Shown one piece after another: positions 1 through 11,800 of a stretch of DNA of 64,000 nt (within the stretch, counting starts at the first letter, position 1; the number at the start of each line of letters is the position of its first letter). The notes beneath the pieces were generated by a model that was not told the origin of the DNA, made no database searches, and worked only from the letters and a program-made list of their open reading frames with translations. The DNA is from Synanceia verrucosa. Its lineage: Eukaryota; Chordata; Actinopteri; Perciformes; Synanceiidae. The stretch is taken from the NCBI GenBank assembly GCA_029721515.1, contig CM056567.1, positions 21,374,731-21,438,730 of the forward strand. Reading direction: 5' to 3'. The position numbers and the translations under genes are program-made.

Positions 1-174
1 AGGCAAAATGTCCAATTAATGTTGCAACAAATATGGGTTTTATATATTAGAATTTCAGGGTGTTGAGACAGATAGTTATTTTTCTGTAGGCTCTGTATAC
101 AAACCTGGACCTGCTTATATTGATCAAAAAATGGACATGTTTTGAGTTAACACTTGCTCTGCTCTCTTTCCACA

Positions 175-495
175 GTGGATAAACCTCCGAACAGCTGGGC
201 TGCGGTGCCCTCCTTAATGTGTCCGGACAGGAACAGCAGCAGGAACGATGTTCCACCTGAAAGCGACAGCTCCCATGACCTCATTATTGTCAGTTTTTAT
301 CACATTTTTACTTTCCCTTCTGTTTGGTTTTTACTTCCTTGTAATAGTAACATTATGTATTAAACTTTTTTTTTTTTTTAAATTTAGCACGACTCCTGTT
401 CTCTGTTCTAAAGTGAAAGCAGATCAGTCCAGCCACACTTCAGCTCTTTATTGTCAGCAGCAATCATCCTCAATAAAATCAAAGCATTTCAGCAC
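175..495 (+). CDS. Possible terminal exon of an unidentified plus-strand gene
   Basis: A pyrimidine-rich stretch ends in a good acceptor (CCACAG at about 169-174). It is followed by an open frame of about 62 codons that begins VDKPPNSWAAVP and is rich in Ser, Pro and Asp, like a cytosolic tail. The stop is at 361-363, and an AATAAA lies at about 474-479. This would be a gene ending tail-to-tail with pex11b. I do not recognise the protein and no other exon of it is inside the window. The exon could be chance; only the acceptor, open frame and polyadenylation signal support it. Confidence 0.25.
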
Positions 496-499
496 ACAG

Positions 500-1757
500 G
501 ACGTAAATTAACACACAAACCACCCATTTTACTGATTAAGCCATATTGTTGACAGGAATGTTTTGTATTTGATTAAAAAAAAACTGGCACTAGATCATCA
601 AGTCTGACTGATAACACAAGTAACACATGCAGCGATATGTCAAATCCTAGGTCAAAAAATAATTATTTATATTAAAACGTGAAGTTAATCTGAGTCTAGT
701 GTCCTCTCCTGTCACACTGATACTCTAAGAAAAGGACAAATGTTGCTGTATTTTATCTGTCAAGGAGCTGCTACATGTAACAAAGATTGCGAAAGCAATT
801 ATTACCTATTTATCCTCTTTGTATACAGGGGACCTTACAAGTTATTATAACCTTTTTAACATTAAAAAAGTCTTATTTTTGAGTCAAAATATTCCAGTGC
901 AATTTTCAAAGCTCTCTCTGATGAATGCCGCTGGGGTGTCGATGTGTTCCTGTCAGCAACTATCAGGGTCCCACACGTGGAAAATTACTGACCAATTTTC
1001 CTGTTATGGAAAACATGGAAAATGAGATTACTTCTCCTAGAAAATAACTTATGCAAACAGGTTAATAGTAACTTTCAACCTGGCATGAGAGGACATCATT
1101 TCCCAATATAACTTAACTGTTTGAAAGGACATTTGACCTTTTTTTCTTGTTTTCCAGGACGTGTGGGAACCCTGACAGTCAGTCATCAGGTTTGCACCTT
1201 CATGAATGTAACAGCCCTTAAAGATCAGTGCAGTTAGATTTAGTGTGGACTTCTTCATGTTTCTGCCTCTTTATCTAACAGAACATTCAGTCTAACCAGT
1301 AGAGTCAGAATTTTGGATAAAACAACGTTGGGGATTAAAATGAAGAAGAAATGAACTTCCATTAAAGCCAAAGGTAAAGGTTGTCAAATACAAGAGAGTG
1401 TCTTATCTGTGGACATTTGATATGCTCTGAAGCCCAAACTGAGCTCAGTGCATGATGGGTAACATGACAGGACCACATGGACCCAGTGATGATCACTGCA
1501 GGGGAGACGAGGAGCAGAATGACATCATGGATGAGGGCTAACTTGAAGTGCTGCCACACTGCTGTGTCACGACTCTTCCTCCATCTGAGGTGTGAAGATG
1601 GGACTGTGATGCAGGTCAGTAATCAGTGTCAGCAGTATTTGAGGACTTTGACACACTGCCACTATCCCAAAAGTAGACCAGAGGATGCGGACAGCTGTTA
1701 GATCCTCATCTCAGTCCTTGTGGCTCCTCAGGTAGACCCTCAACTGTACATCTGGGC
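500..1757. other. pex11b 3' UTR and downstream spacer
   Basis: No open frame here looks real. The stretch lies downstream of the pex11b stop, and its right part must be pex11b 3' UTR. The nearest clear minus-strand AATAAA (TTTATT at 447-452 on plus) lies beyond it. If that signal is used, the pex11b 3' UTR is about 1.3 kb and overlaps the possible plus-strand terminal exon. Confidence 0.4.
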
Positions 1758-4700
1758 TCATGGCTTGAGTTTGAGCCATGGGTGGATGATGGTGAGGATA
1801 GAGAGGACAGAGGAGGCCAGGCCACAGGCCCCCACAAAGCCTGGCCCTGTGGGGTAAATTCCCAGCCGGTCTAATGGGATGAAGATATCACAGCTGTTCT
1901 TCAGCAGGTCCAATAGCAGTGGGGGGTTGCTGTACAACACGGTCACCAGCAGGTGGAGCTGTTTTCGAAGCCACACTGGAGCTGCAGGTGTGGAGGGCGA
2001 GGTCACGAGGTCTGCAGGGTGGTGCAGGGTGGTGCTGGGGTCCAGGTTGGGGGAGGGTGGGGACTTGGCAGCTCTGTAACGCTCCTCACACTCAATGAGC
2101 TGGCGGAGCTCATACACATCTCGAGTCAGGTTGAGGATCAGAGCGAAGAGGTAGTACCTGCACATTTCAACCACACAGTACGATCAATATCAACATATCA
2201 ACACTTAGACTGATATTCTGGATGCACTGAATGCACACAGGAGGAGCCAAACCCTGCTGTTAAATGACTCTGCATACTGACCTTACAGATATACCAGGCC
2301 TGTGACCTGATGAAGACGCCATCAAACTCAGGTTACTGTTTAATTCTATTTTAAATATGTCAGTTTACTACACCTACAGAGGTTGGACAATGAAACTGAA
2401 ACGCCTGGTTTTAGACCACAATAATTCATTAGTATGGTCATCTTGTGAATAACAGATACAAGTCCTGTACAGTGGCCAGAGGGATTTTGAGCCATTCTTC
2501 TTGCAGAACAGTGTCCAGGTCACTACATGATGCTGGGGGCGGAAAACATTTCCTGACTCACTCCTCCGAAACACCCCAAAGTGGCTCAATAATACACTGC
2601 CTGGCCAAAAAAAAAGTCACCACCTGGATTTGACTAAGCAAATAGGTACGAGCCTCCTATTGGATAATTACTGCAGGTTCAGCAACAATATGTGCTCAAA
2701 GAATGAGGTCAGCTGACTACCTGAATATACTGAATGACCAGGTATTTCCATCAATGGATTTTTTTCTTTCCTGATGGCACGGGCATATTCCAAGATGACA
2801 ATGTCAGGATTCATCAGGCTCAAATAGTGAAAGAGTGGTTCAGGGAGCATGATGCATCATTTTCACCACAGAGTCCAGACTTTAACCCCACTGAGAATCT
2901 CTGGGATGAGCTGGAGAAGGCTTTGTGCAGCGGTCAGACTCTACCATCATCAATGCAAGATCTTTGTGAAAAATGAATGCAGCACTGGATGGTAGTCCTT
3001 GGCAGTGACGTGGCAGTGACGTGTCCATCTAGCACAAGTATTGGGTCTAGGGAATGCCATGATATTGCAGCCCAAAACATCACTGATCCACCCCCATGCT
3101 TCACTCTAGGCATGCAACAGTCTGGTGGTACACTTCTTTGGGGCTTCTCCACAACATAACTCTCCTGAATGTAGGAAAGGCAGTAAAGGTGGACTCATCA
3201 CAGAACAATACATGTTTCACATTGTCCACAGCCCAAGATTTTCACTGCTGGCACCACTGAAAGTGACGTTTGGCATTGGCACGAGTGACCAAAGGTTTGG
3301 CTATAGCAGCCCGGCCATAGATATTGACCCTGTGGAGCTCCTGACGGACAGTTTTGGTGGAAACAGGAGAGTTGAGGTGCACATCTAATTCTGCAGTGAG
3401 TTGGGCAGCTGTGGTTTTATGTTTTTTGGATACAGTCGGGGTTAGCACGAGGACATCCCTTTCAGACAGCTTCCTCTTGCATCCACATTTCCTCCTGTTG
3501 GATGTGGTTCGTCCTTCTTGGTGGTATGCTGACATTACCCTGGATACCGTGGCTTTTGACACATCACAAAGACTTGCTGTCTTGGCACAGATGCACCAGC
3601 AAGACGTGCACCAACCTTGTCCTCTTTTGAATTCTGATATGTCACCCATAATGTTGTGTGCATTGCAATATTTTAAGCAAAACTGTGCTATTACTCTGCT
3701 AATTGAACCTTCACACTCTGCTCTTACTGGTACAATGTGTAATCAATGAAGTTTGGACACCAGGCTGCTCACATTTAACCATGAAACCTCCAACACTAGT
3801 TGGCCAGTTTCATTGTCCAACTCCTGTATATATGGTATGTATTATGGGTGTCCCGATCCAAAAAAAGACATTGAAGCTGAGAGCAAAACTAGTCATGAAG
3901 TTTCCTGTGATGAAACAGAACCAGGAAGTTTAATACGACCCACCTCATCAACATTTGAAGCAGCATCACAGAAAACAGCAGGAGGATTTTCAGGGTCTGA
4001 TAATTTATTTTTTATATATTCTATTCAATCGTAGAATATTCTTATGTTTAAATTGATGTAACCCATTGGTTAATAATAAACAGGCCAGTTTTTTTCAGAC
4101 CTACTGTCGCCAACCATTCTTCTCTGTTTCAGTAATATCACTTGAGCAAATCTTTTCTAACACTCCACACTACAAAATAAGAAATAAAAGTGTATGATTC
4201 CTGCTGATATCACATTGGATCAATATCGGTATTGTATCTGAAGTGAAAATGTTGTATCGGGACACCTCTAGTATGTGTATAATCACCTAAGGCCACAGAT
4301 CTGTATTATTATATAGTATTTACAGTTGTGGTCAAAAGTTTACATACTCTTGTAAAGAACATAATGTCATGGCTCTCTTGAGTTTCCAGTTATTTCTACA
4401 ACTCTGTTTTTTCTCTGATTGAGTGATTAGAACAGATACTTCTTTGTCCCTTGGCCATTTTCACTTCAGTTAGGCTCTTTTGGTAGCCATCCACAAACTT
4501 CTGGTTGAATCTTTGACCACTCCTCTTGACAGAATTGGTGCAGTTCAGTTAAATTTGTTAACTTGTTTCTTCAGCATTGTCCACATGTTCTAAACGGGGT
4601 TTAAGTCAGGACTTGGGAAGGCCGTTCTAAAACCTTAATTCTAGCCTGATTTAGTCATTCCATTACCACTTTTGATGTGTGTTTGGGGTCATTGTCTTGT

Positions 4701-7700
4701 TGGAACACCCAACTGTGCCCAAGACCCAACCTTCAGGCTGATGATTTTAGGTTATCTTGAAGAATTTGAAGGTAATCCTCCTTCTTCATTATCCCATTTA
4801 CTCTCTGTAAAGCACCAGTTCCATTGGCAGCAAAACAGCCCCACAACATAATGCTACATATACTACTGAATACTGCATTTTCTTCCTGATCGTGGCAGTG
4901 ACAAAACAGTGCCATGCACTTTATACTTACAAACAATTGTTTGCACTGTTGCTCTTGGGACCTGCAGCTGCTTTGAAATGGCTCCAAGTGACTTTCCTGA
5001 CTTGTTCAAGTCAATGATTCACTTTTTCAGATCTGTGCTGAGTTCCTTTGACTTTCCATTGTAGCGTTTGTCGGTGTTTGTATCCAGTGAGCCCTATTTA
5101 AATGGCCTCAGAGAAGTCACCAGCTGTAGTCACTCATGATCACTCACAAGAAGTTAAGAAGCCATGCTATGAAGCTCATTTCATGGACACAACTTTCTAA
5201 GTCACCAAAATTGCTAATTCAAGTTGCTGTATGTATATTTTTGACCCAGCAGATTTGTTCACATTTTCAGTTGACCCATAATAAAGTCATAAAAGAACCA
5301 AACTTCATGAATGTTTTTGTGACAAAGAAGTATCTGTTCAATCACTCTATCAGAGAAAAATCAGAGTTTTAGAAATAACTGGAAACTCAAGAGAGCCATG
5401 ACATTATGTTCTTTTCAAGAGTATGTAAACTTTTGACCACGACTGTATGTATATTCTCACTATGGATCTTCTGAGCTGTAAATACATTTTCACTATTGAT
5501 TACTTTCACAGCTTGACTACACAAAAAGGGTAACTGGGTTTTTATATTTATTTGAAAAAGTCCTACAGATAAGATGCATTTGTCATTGAAACCTACTCCT
5601 CAAAAAAAAAAAAAAAAAAAAAAAAAAGGAGACTCACCTGAAAGATCTCTGACTCCATTTGTGCTGGTCCATTTTGGAGATGATGCCTGTTTTTCCAGCC
5701 CACAGGATGTTGTCACAGGCAAAGTACATGGCTCTGTTGAGGTGGCTGATGGTCAGGCAGAGCCTCAGCACGCTGTCAGAAAGGTGTATGGCCCTCTTAG
5801 CAGCCTCCAGCGCCTCCACAGAGTTCCCCAGACGCAGCACTGAGGGGACACAAACACACTTCAGCCACAGACCCCTCGGCTTCAGAGAAGAGCTCAAGCT
5901 GCTTCACTCACACTTCCTGGTCAGGCTCATGTGTGCTTCCAGCTGACTGATGGTCCTGTGAAGTTCTGCTGCTCCTCCTTTCTGCAGAGTGAAGCCCAGC
6001 AGGGTACAGGCATACTGGGCAGCCCTGTGAGGTCACCACACACAATAAGGTCATGATAGCAGATACATCTGTACAATACATTACTCACAATGAGTTAGGG
6101 ATATTGTGAGGTCCTCAGTGGATTTCATACATAAGGTCTTTGTTTCACTAGATTTTTGGGATAGGGAGGCAATAGGGAGACACACCTCATTTTTTGTTTT
6201 CCATGTGGTCTCACTGTGTACAGTGTGCCTTACACATTTATCTAACTGCCACACAGCTGCAAGCTTGTTTACGACAAGTGAGGGGTACTAGGGATTCCAG
6301 ACAAACCATTCACAACTGACTCCACCGCTTTGCCTTGAATGTCACACGACCGTTGCAGGTGACTCCACTGACACAAAGACACCGCCGTGACCATTTGCAG
6401 AGGGCACAAGACCATGTGACCTGGACAAGGCAGCAGTGGTCTACCATTCTGTTCACTGATGAGTGTCGGGTCACCTTGCACAGAAAGCGTTGCTGGAGAA
6501 GGCAAGGGGAGCGATAAGCCGAAGTCAACATGATCTCCAGGGTTGGAGGTGCTGCAACAATCTGGGCAGGCATCACCAGTCAGAGCAACAGATTTGGTGA
6601 CTGTAGTTGGGTCAGTCACTGCACGTTCATACCTCAGAGACATCATAGAACCATCATCATCCCCCAATTCTACCAGCACACCCCCAACTTTCTGTTCATG
6701 GATCATAATGCTCCACCACATGGTGCCAGAATTGTAACAGCTCATGTGGTATGGCCAGCAATGTCCCCTGACCTGAACCTCATAGAGCAGGTCTGGGACC
6801 AGCTGAAGCAGCGACTGGATGCTCTTATTCCACCCCCACCTGACCTGGCAGAACTGGATGTAGCACTTGTGGAGGATTGGAAGCATCATGAGGCTAGTTA
6901 GGAGCAGGAGACATCACTGTCAAGCTGTCATTGGTCAAATGATGGAAACACCCTCTACTGACTTTGGCTGGATCTCCCAATAACAATTGAGCTTAATGGT
7001 GTCAAATGAACTATCGAGTGATCATGCGAACATTCTCAAATTCTTAACGTGCATTGCCCAAACATGATCTTTGTGTGAGTGCACGTGCACTGCTCTCAAG
7101 ATGTTCTTAGCTCGGATTTAAGGAGATGTCCACACCTGTTACATTTTTATTATGCCAATGCACCTGCCCTGTTCTAACTTTTTATTTTTTGCCTCCGTCT
7201 GTTTTTTGTCTGCCACTTAAGCACTCCAATCACCTAATGAAGTGCTCACAGCTCAGGGGTCCGTTTCACAAAACAGGTTCAACAAACTCTGAGTGGAACC
7301 CTCAACTCTGAGTTGATCTACTCTGAGATAGGAAACTCTGAGGGGCAGTCATGTTAAAGTGCCCTCTTTAGAGACGAAAAACACATGCTAAAATGGCCTC
7401 TTTGGAGGAAAAAAAAAAACTTACTCGGCTGGCAAAACACACTACACTGCCCTCTTGCCCTTCAAAAAGCCTATGCACGCCACTGTTTGGGGTTATTTGG
7501 ACAGGGTCTGCTCTCCAGGTCTGTGTCAAATGACACAAATATAACCACAAACCATCTTTCACTTCACACAAATGAACATAAATCAATTCAAAGTCTTAAC
7601 CTAGCTCTGTCAAGGAGCAGTTACTACAAACGCTACTGTTTGAGCACAGCTAGCAGAGTAACCTTCCGTTAGCTAACTAACTAGCGAACTTCCGAGAACA

Positions 7701-7824
7701 AAACGTTGACATCTGTGACTTATTAAGCGACTTCATGAGCGTTTCTGCAGGTCGTTGCATTAACCCACCTAATGACCCTCTCCTTGGCTTGGCTCTGGCC
7801 GTTAAACCGAATCCAGGACTCCAT
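1758..7824 (-). CDS. pex11b: Pex11b, peroxisomal membrane protein (division factor), four coding exons
   Basis: PEX11-beta is a peroxisomal membrane protein that elongates the membrane and recruits the fission machinery. Exons in transcription order are 7824-7769, 6024-5912, 5839-5638 and 2157-1758. Splice phases close exactly, giving 256 aa against about 259 in human. Exon 1 encodes MESWIRFNGQSQAKERVI. Exon 2 has the AAQYACTLLG segment. Exon 3 carries the strongly conserved SHLNRAMYFACDNILWAG helix. Exon 4 begins RYYLFALILNL and ends with the membrane segment and the LKLKP tail; the tail matches the human C-terminus. A Ser/Pro/Thr-rich variable linker lies in exon 4. Introns 1 and 3 carry dead Tc1 elements. 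The exon 2 donor is the perfect GTGAGT at 5911-5906, chosen over an earlier GT because only it keeps the KLLRLGNS frame. Identification is by family pattern and is very secure. Confidence 0.97.
2377..3826 (-). mobile_element. Tc1/mariner element with a replaced middle
   Basis: Terminal inverted repeats match (cagaggttggacaatgaaac at the left; the reverse complement of gtccaactcctg at the right). Both ends sit next to TA, the Tc1/mariner target. The minus strand still encodes the transposase N-terminus (3649-3242, MGDISEFKRGQG with the paired helix-turn-helix region) and a piece of the catalytic core (3152-2934, HGGGSVMFWAA). The open frame is broken. A second Tc1-family fragment occupies 2595-2990 in place of part of the element. 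It sits in pex11b intron 3, antisense-neutral, and is certainly inactive. Confidence 0.9.
2595..2990 (+). mobile_element. Second Tc1-family fragment nested in the first
   Basis: It starts with a different Tc1 terminus (cactgcctggccaaaaaaaa, preceded by TA at 2593-2594). It then reads, on plus, the C-terminal third of a transposase: IFQDDNVRIHQAQIVKEWF, then SPDFNPTENLWDEL with the last catalytic acid. This is opposite in strand to the host element's transposase. Its own N-terminal coding part and 3' terminus are missing, and about 200-250 bp of the host element is also gone. Insertion plus deletion, or template switching, is the likely history. Confidence 0.75.
3836..4280. repeat. Interspersed DNA-transposon relic, copy 1
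   Basis: The ends read gggtgtcccgatcc at the left and its imperfect inverse tatcgggacacctc at the right. The interior, with the landmark tcagacctactgtcgcc, recurs at about 34830-35280. The two copies share several blocks over 400 bp. The terminal inverted repeats and short length suggest a non-autonomous hAT-like element, though no target duplication was confirmed. Confidence 0.55.
4323..5445 (-). mobile_element. Tc1-like transposon with long inverted repeats (about 130 bp)
   Basis: The left end cagttgtggtcaaaagttta and the right end taaacttttgaccacgactg are inverse. The symmetry continues for about 130 bp, through the block gagtttccagttatttcta and its complement. TA flanks both ends (4321-4322 and 5446-5447). 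The minus strand keeps a transposase piece (4987-4733, with MLWGCFAANGTGAL), but the rest is broken. It lies in pex11b intron 3. Confidence 0.9.
5602..5627. repeat. A26 homopolymer beside the pex11b exon 3 donor
   Basis: On the transcribed (minus) strand this is a run of 26 T starting 10 nt inside intron 3, just after the GTGAGT donor. U-rich sequence at this place is known in other genes to help U1 binding through TIA-1 type proteins. Length is likely polymorphic. Confidence 0.8.
6290..6905 (+). pseudogene. Tc1-type transposase remnant in pex11b intron 1
   Basis: The plus strand reads a Tc1 transposase in broken frames. An LFTDE block (first catalytic Asp region) at about 6450-6460 and GGAATIWAGI at about 6545 are followed by FMDHNAPPHGARIV (second Asp). 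SPDLNLIEQVWDQLK (final acidic residue) is near 6765-6805. At least one frameshift separates 6335-6517 from 6530-6901. No clean terminal repeats were found. It is antisense to pex11b. Confidence 0.85.
7255..7350. repeat. Fish interspersed repeat fragment
   Basis: The stretch has the repetitive actctgag/tgagttgatc pattern seen in a common teleost DNA-transposon end. Only one fragment is present here and its family was not established. Confidence 0.35.
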
Positions 7825-7960
7825 ACTGGGTTGTAGTTCTTGGCCTGTAACACCTGCTGAAAATAGTTAGCTAACTGCTAACTGCTGCCTGTTTCTGTCA
7901 CTGACACTCTTGGGATGCTATTTAGCAGCGAGGTGTTGCTAGCGCCGTCAAAAGCAATAT
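7680..7960 (-). promoter_or_regulatory. pex11b first exon and promoter region
   Basis: The ATG is at 7824, so the 5' UTR and promoter must lie just above it. The region is relatively unique, with scattered CpG, and lacks a clear TATA box. The transcription start cannot be fixed from sequence alone. Confidence 0.4.
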
Positions 7961-8230
7961 GGTGAGGAGAGTTTTAAAGTTTAAAACTAAAACAACTATC
8001 TATTTCTGGTTTCTCTTCCCTCCACACAGATACATCGGATAGCGCCCTGCTTCTTCTGATCCCGGATCTGCTACTGTAGGTTCATTACCGCCACCAGCTG
8101 GTCTGATACTGATGTGAGAACACTGCAGAGCATGGATGATGCATGGTCCTCTTATAGAATTCAACTGCGATTGTTGAAGGTTTGAAGGTGTCAATACACT
8201 GGTGAAATCACTAGGTAATATGATCAGCAT

Positions 8231-8259
8231 TAATAATAATAATAACAATAATAATAATG
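8231..8259. repeat. (AAT)n microsatellite
   Basis: A short run of AAT/AAC triplets upstream of pex11b. Confidence 0.85.
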
Positions 8260-8394
8260 CAACATCTGGAGAACACTGTCCATGAACTCTGAGCACCAAG
8301 TGTCATTGATATAAACACAGAGTCCACTTCCTCTCATCTGACTGGACTTGGCAGAAGATAGCGTAAAGCGTGTGGCCCTATATCAGATTTTTAT

Positions 8395-8655
8395 ACTCAA
8401 CAAAAATATAAACGCAACACTTTTGTTTTTGCTCCCATTTTTTATGAGATGAACTCAAAGATCTAAAACGTTTTCCACATACACAATATCACCATTTCTC
8501 TCAAATATTGTTCACAAACCAGTCTAAATGTGTGATAGTGAGCACTTCTCCTTTGCTGAGATAATCCATCCCACCTCACAGGTGTGCCATATCAAGATGC
8601 TGATTAGACACCATGATTCGTGCACAGGTGTGCTTTAGACTGCCCACCAGAAAAG
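8395..8655. mobile_element. Tc1/mariner 5' end, truncated
   Basis: It begins with a terminus typical of a widespread fish Tc1 group (tatactcaacaaaaatataa) and runs through the subterminal block ending near aggtgtgctttagactgccc. It then breaks off at a LINE fragment. No transposase remains. Confidence 0.7.
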
Positions 8656-8867
8656 GCATTATTTAAGTGCACATACTGATATCTGTCACCCAGGTAACTT
8701 TCCATCCACATGTATGCTAATCCTCTAATACCACATCTCTCTAGTTTATTCATTAATATACTATGATCAATAGTGTCAAATGCCTTTTTTAAGTCTATAA
8801 AAAACACCAACTGTATATTCCTTGTTGTCTATTGCAGTAGATATCCCTTCCACAAGTTCCATCACTG
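8656..8867 (-). pseudogene. Non-LTR retrotransposon reverse transcriptase fragment
   Basis: The minus strand reads a piece of reverse transcriptase with the FIDLKKAFDTIDHSIL block followed by KLERCGIRG and SYLGDRYQYV. One extra T around 8803-8812 shifts the frame from the upstream part (EGISTAIDNKEY). The fragment abuts the minisatellite directly at its far end. Clade (L2/CR1/Rex-like) was not resolved. Confidence 0.85.
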
Positions 8868-11800
8868 CCATCGATGTTATATAGTCTTATAACTGATGTT
8901 ACGTAGTCTTATAATTGATGTTATATAGTCTTATAACTGATGTTACATAGTCTTATTACTGATGTTACAAAGCCTTATTGCTTATGTTATAGTCTTATTA
9001 CTTATGTTAGAAAGTCTTATAATTGATGTTATATAGTCTTATTACTGATGTTACGTAGTCTTATAATTGATGTTATATAGTCTTATAACTGATGTTACGT
9101 AGTCTTATAATTGATGTTATATAGTCTTATAACTGATGTTACATAGTCTTATTACTGATGTTACAAAGCCTTATTGCTTATGTTATAGTCTTATTACTTA
9201 TGTTAGAAAGTCTTATTACTGATGTTATATAGTCTTATTACTGATGTTACATAGTTTTATTACTGATGTTATAAAGCCCTATTGCTGATGTTATATAGTC
9301 TTATTATTGATGTTATAAAGCCTTATTGCTGATGTTATAGTTTTATTGCTGATGTTATATAGTCTTATTACTGATGTTATATAGTCTTATTACTGATGTT
9401 ACATAGTTTTATTACTGATGTTATAAAGCCCTATTGCTGATGTTATATAGTCTTATTATTGATGTTATAAAGCCTTATTGCTGATGTTATAGTTTTATTG
9501 CTGATGTTATATAGTCTTACTGCTGATGTTATAAAGTCTTAGTGCTGATGTTATAAACTCTTATTGCTAATGTTATAGTCTTATTACTGATGTTATAAAG
9601 TGTTATTGCTGATGTTACATAGTCTTATTACTGATGTTGTAAAGTGTTATTACTGATGTTACATAGTCTTATTACTGACGGTATAAAATCTTATAACTGA
9701 TGTTACATAGTCTTATTACTGATGTTATAAAGTCTTATTGCTGATGTTATAAAGTCTTATTACTGATGTTACATAGTCTTATTACTGACGGTATAAAATC
9801 TTAGAACTGATGTTACATAGTCTTATTACTGATGTTATAAAGTCTTATTGCTGATGTTATAAAGTCTTATTACTGATGTTACATAGTCTTATTACTGACG
9901 GTATAAAATCTTAGAACTGATGTTACATAGTCTTATTACTGATGTTATAAAGTCTTATTGCTGATGTTATAAAGTCTTATTACTGATGTTACATAGTCTT
10001 ATTACTAATGTTACATAGTCTTATTACTGACAGTATAAAATCTTGTAACTGATGTTACATAGTTTTATTACTGATGTTATATAGTCTTATTACTGATATT
10101 ATATATAGTCTTATGACTGGTGTTACATAGTCTTATTACTGTTGTTATAAAGTCTTTTAGCTGATGTTATAGTGTTTTACTGCTGATGTTATAAAGGATT
10201 ATTGCTTTTGTTATAGTCTTATAACTGATGTTATAAAGCCTTATTGCTTATGTTATAGTCTTATTACTTATGTTATAGTCTTATTACTGATGTTATAAAG
10301 TCTTATTGCTGATGTTATAGTCTTATTACTGATGTTATAAAGTCTTATTGCTTATGTTATAGTCTTATTACTGATGTTATAAAGCCTTATTACTTATGTT
10401 ATAGTCTTATTACTGATGTTATACAGTCTTATTGCTGATGTTATAAAGTCTTATTGCTGATGTTATAGTCTTATTACTGATGTTATAAAGTCTTATTGCT
10501 TATGTTATAGTCTTATTACTGATGTTATAAAGCCTTATTACTTATGTTATAGTCTTATTACTGATGTTATAAAGCCTTATTACTTATGTTATAGTCTTAT
10601 TACTGATGTTATAAAGTCTTATTGCTGATGTTACATAGTCTTATTACTAATGTTACATAGTCTTATTACTGATGTTATATAGTCTTATAACTGATGTTAC
10701 ATAGTCTTATTACTGATGTTACATAGTCTTATTACTGATGTTACATAGTCTTATTACTGATATTATATAGTCTTATTACTAATGTTATATAGTCTTATAA
10801 CTGATGTTACAAAGCCTTATTGCTGATGTTATAAAGTCTTATTACTGATGTTACATAGTCTTATTACTAATGTTACATAGTCTTATTACTGACGGTATAA
10901 AATCTTGTAACTGATGTTACATAGTCTTATTACTGATGTTATAAAGTCTTATTGCTGATGTTATAAAGTCTTATTACTGATGTTACATAGTCTTATTACT
11001 GACGGTATAAAATCTTAGAACTGATGTTACATAGTCTTATTACTGATGTTATAAAGTCTTATTGCTGATGTTATAAAGTCTTATTACTGATGTTACATAG
11101 TCTTATTACTAATGTTACATAGTCTTATTACTGACAGTATAAAATCTTGTAACTGATGTTACATAGTTTTATTACTGATGTTATATAGTCTTATAACTGA
11201 TGTTATATATAGTCTTATTACTGATGTTACATAGTCTTATTACTGATGTTATAAAGTCTTATAGCTGATGTTATATGGTTTTACTGCTGATGTTATAAAG
11301 CCTTATTGCTTATGTTATAGTCTTATAACTGATGTTATAAAGCCTTATTGCTTATGTTATAGTCTTATTACTTATGTTATAGTCTTATTACTGATGTTAT
11401 AAAGCCTTATTGCTGATGTTATAGTCTTATTTCTGATGTTATAAAGCCTTATTACTTATGTTATAGTCTTATTACTGATGTTATAAAGCCTTATTACTTA
11501 TGTTATAGTCTTATTACTGATGTTATACAGTCTTATTGCTGATGTTATAAAGTCTTATTGCTGATGTTATAGTCTTATTACTGATGTTATAAAGTCTTAT
11601 TGCTTATGTTATAGTCTTATTACTGATGTTATAAAGCCTTATTACTTATGTTATAGTCTTATTACTGATGTTATAAAGCCTTATTACTTATGTTATAGTC
11701 TTATTACTGATGTTATAAAGTCTTATTACTGATGTTACATAGTCTTATTACTAATGTTACATAGTCTTATTACGGATGTTATAAAGTCTTACAACTGATG

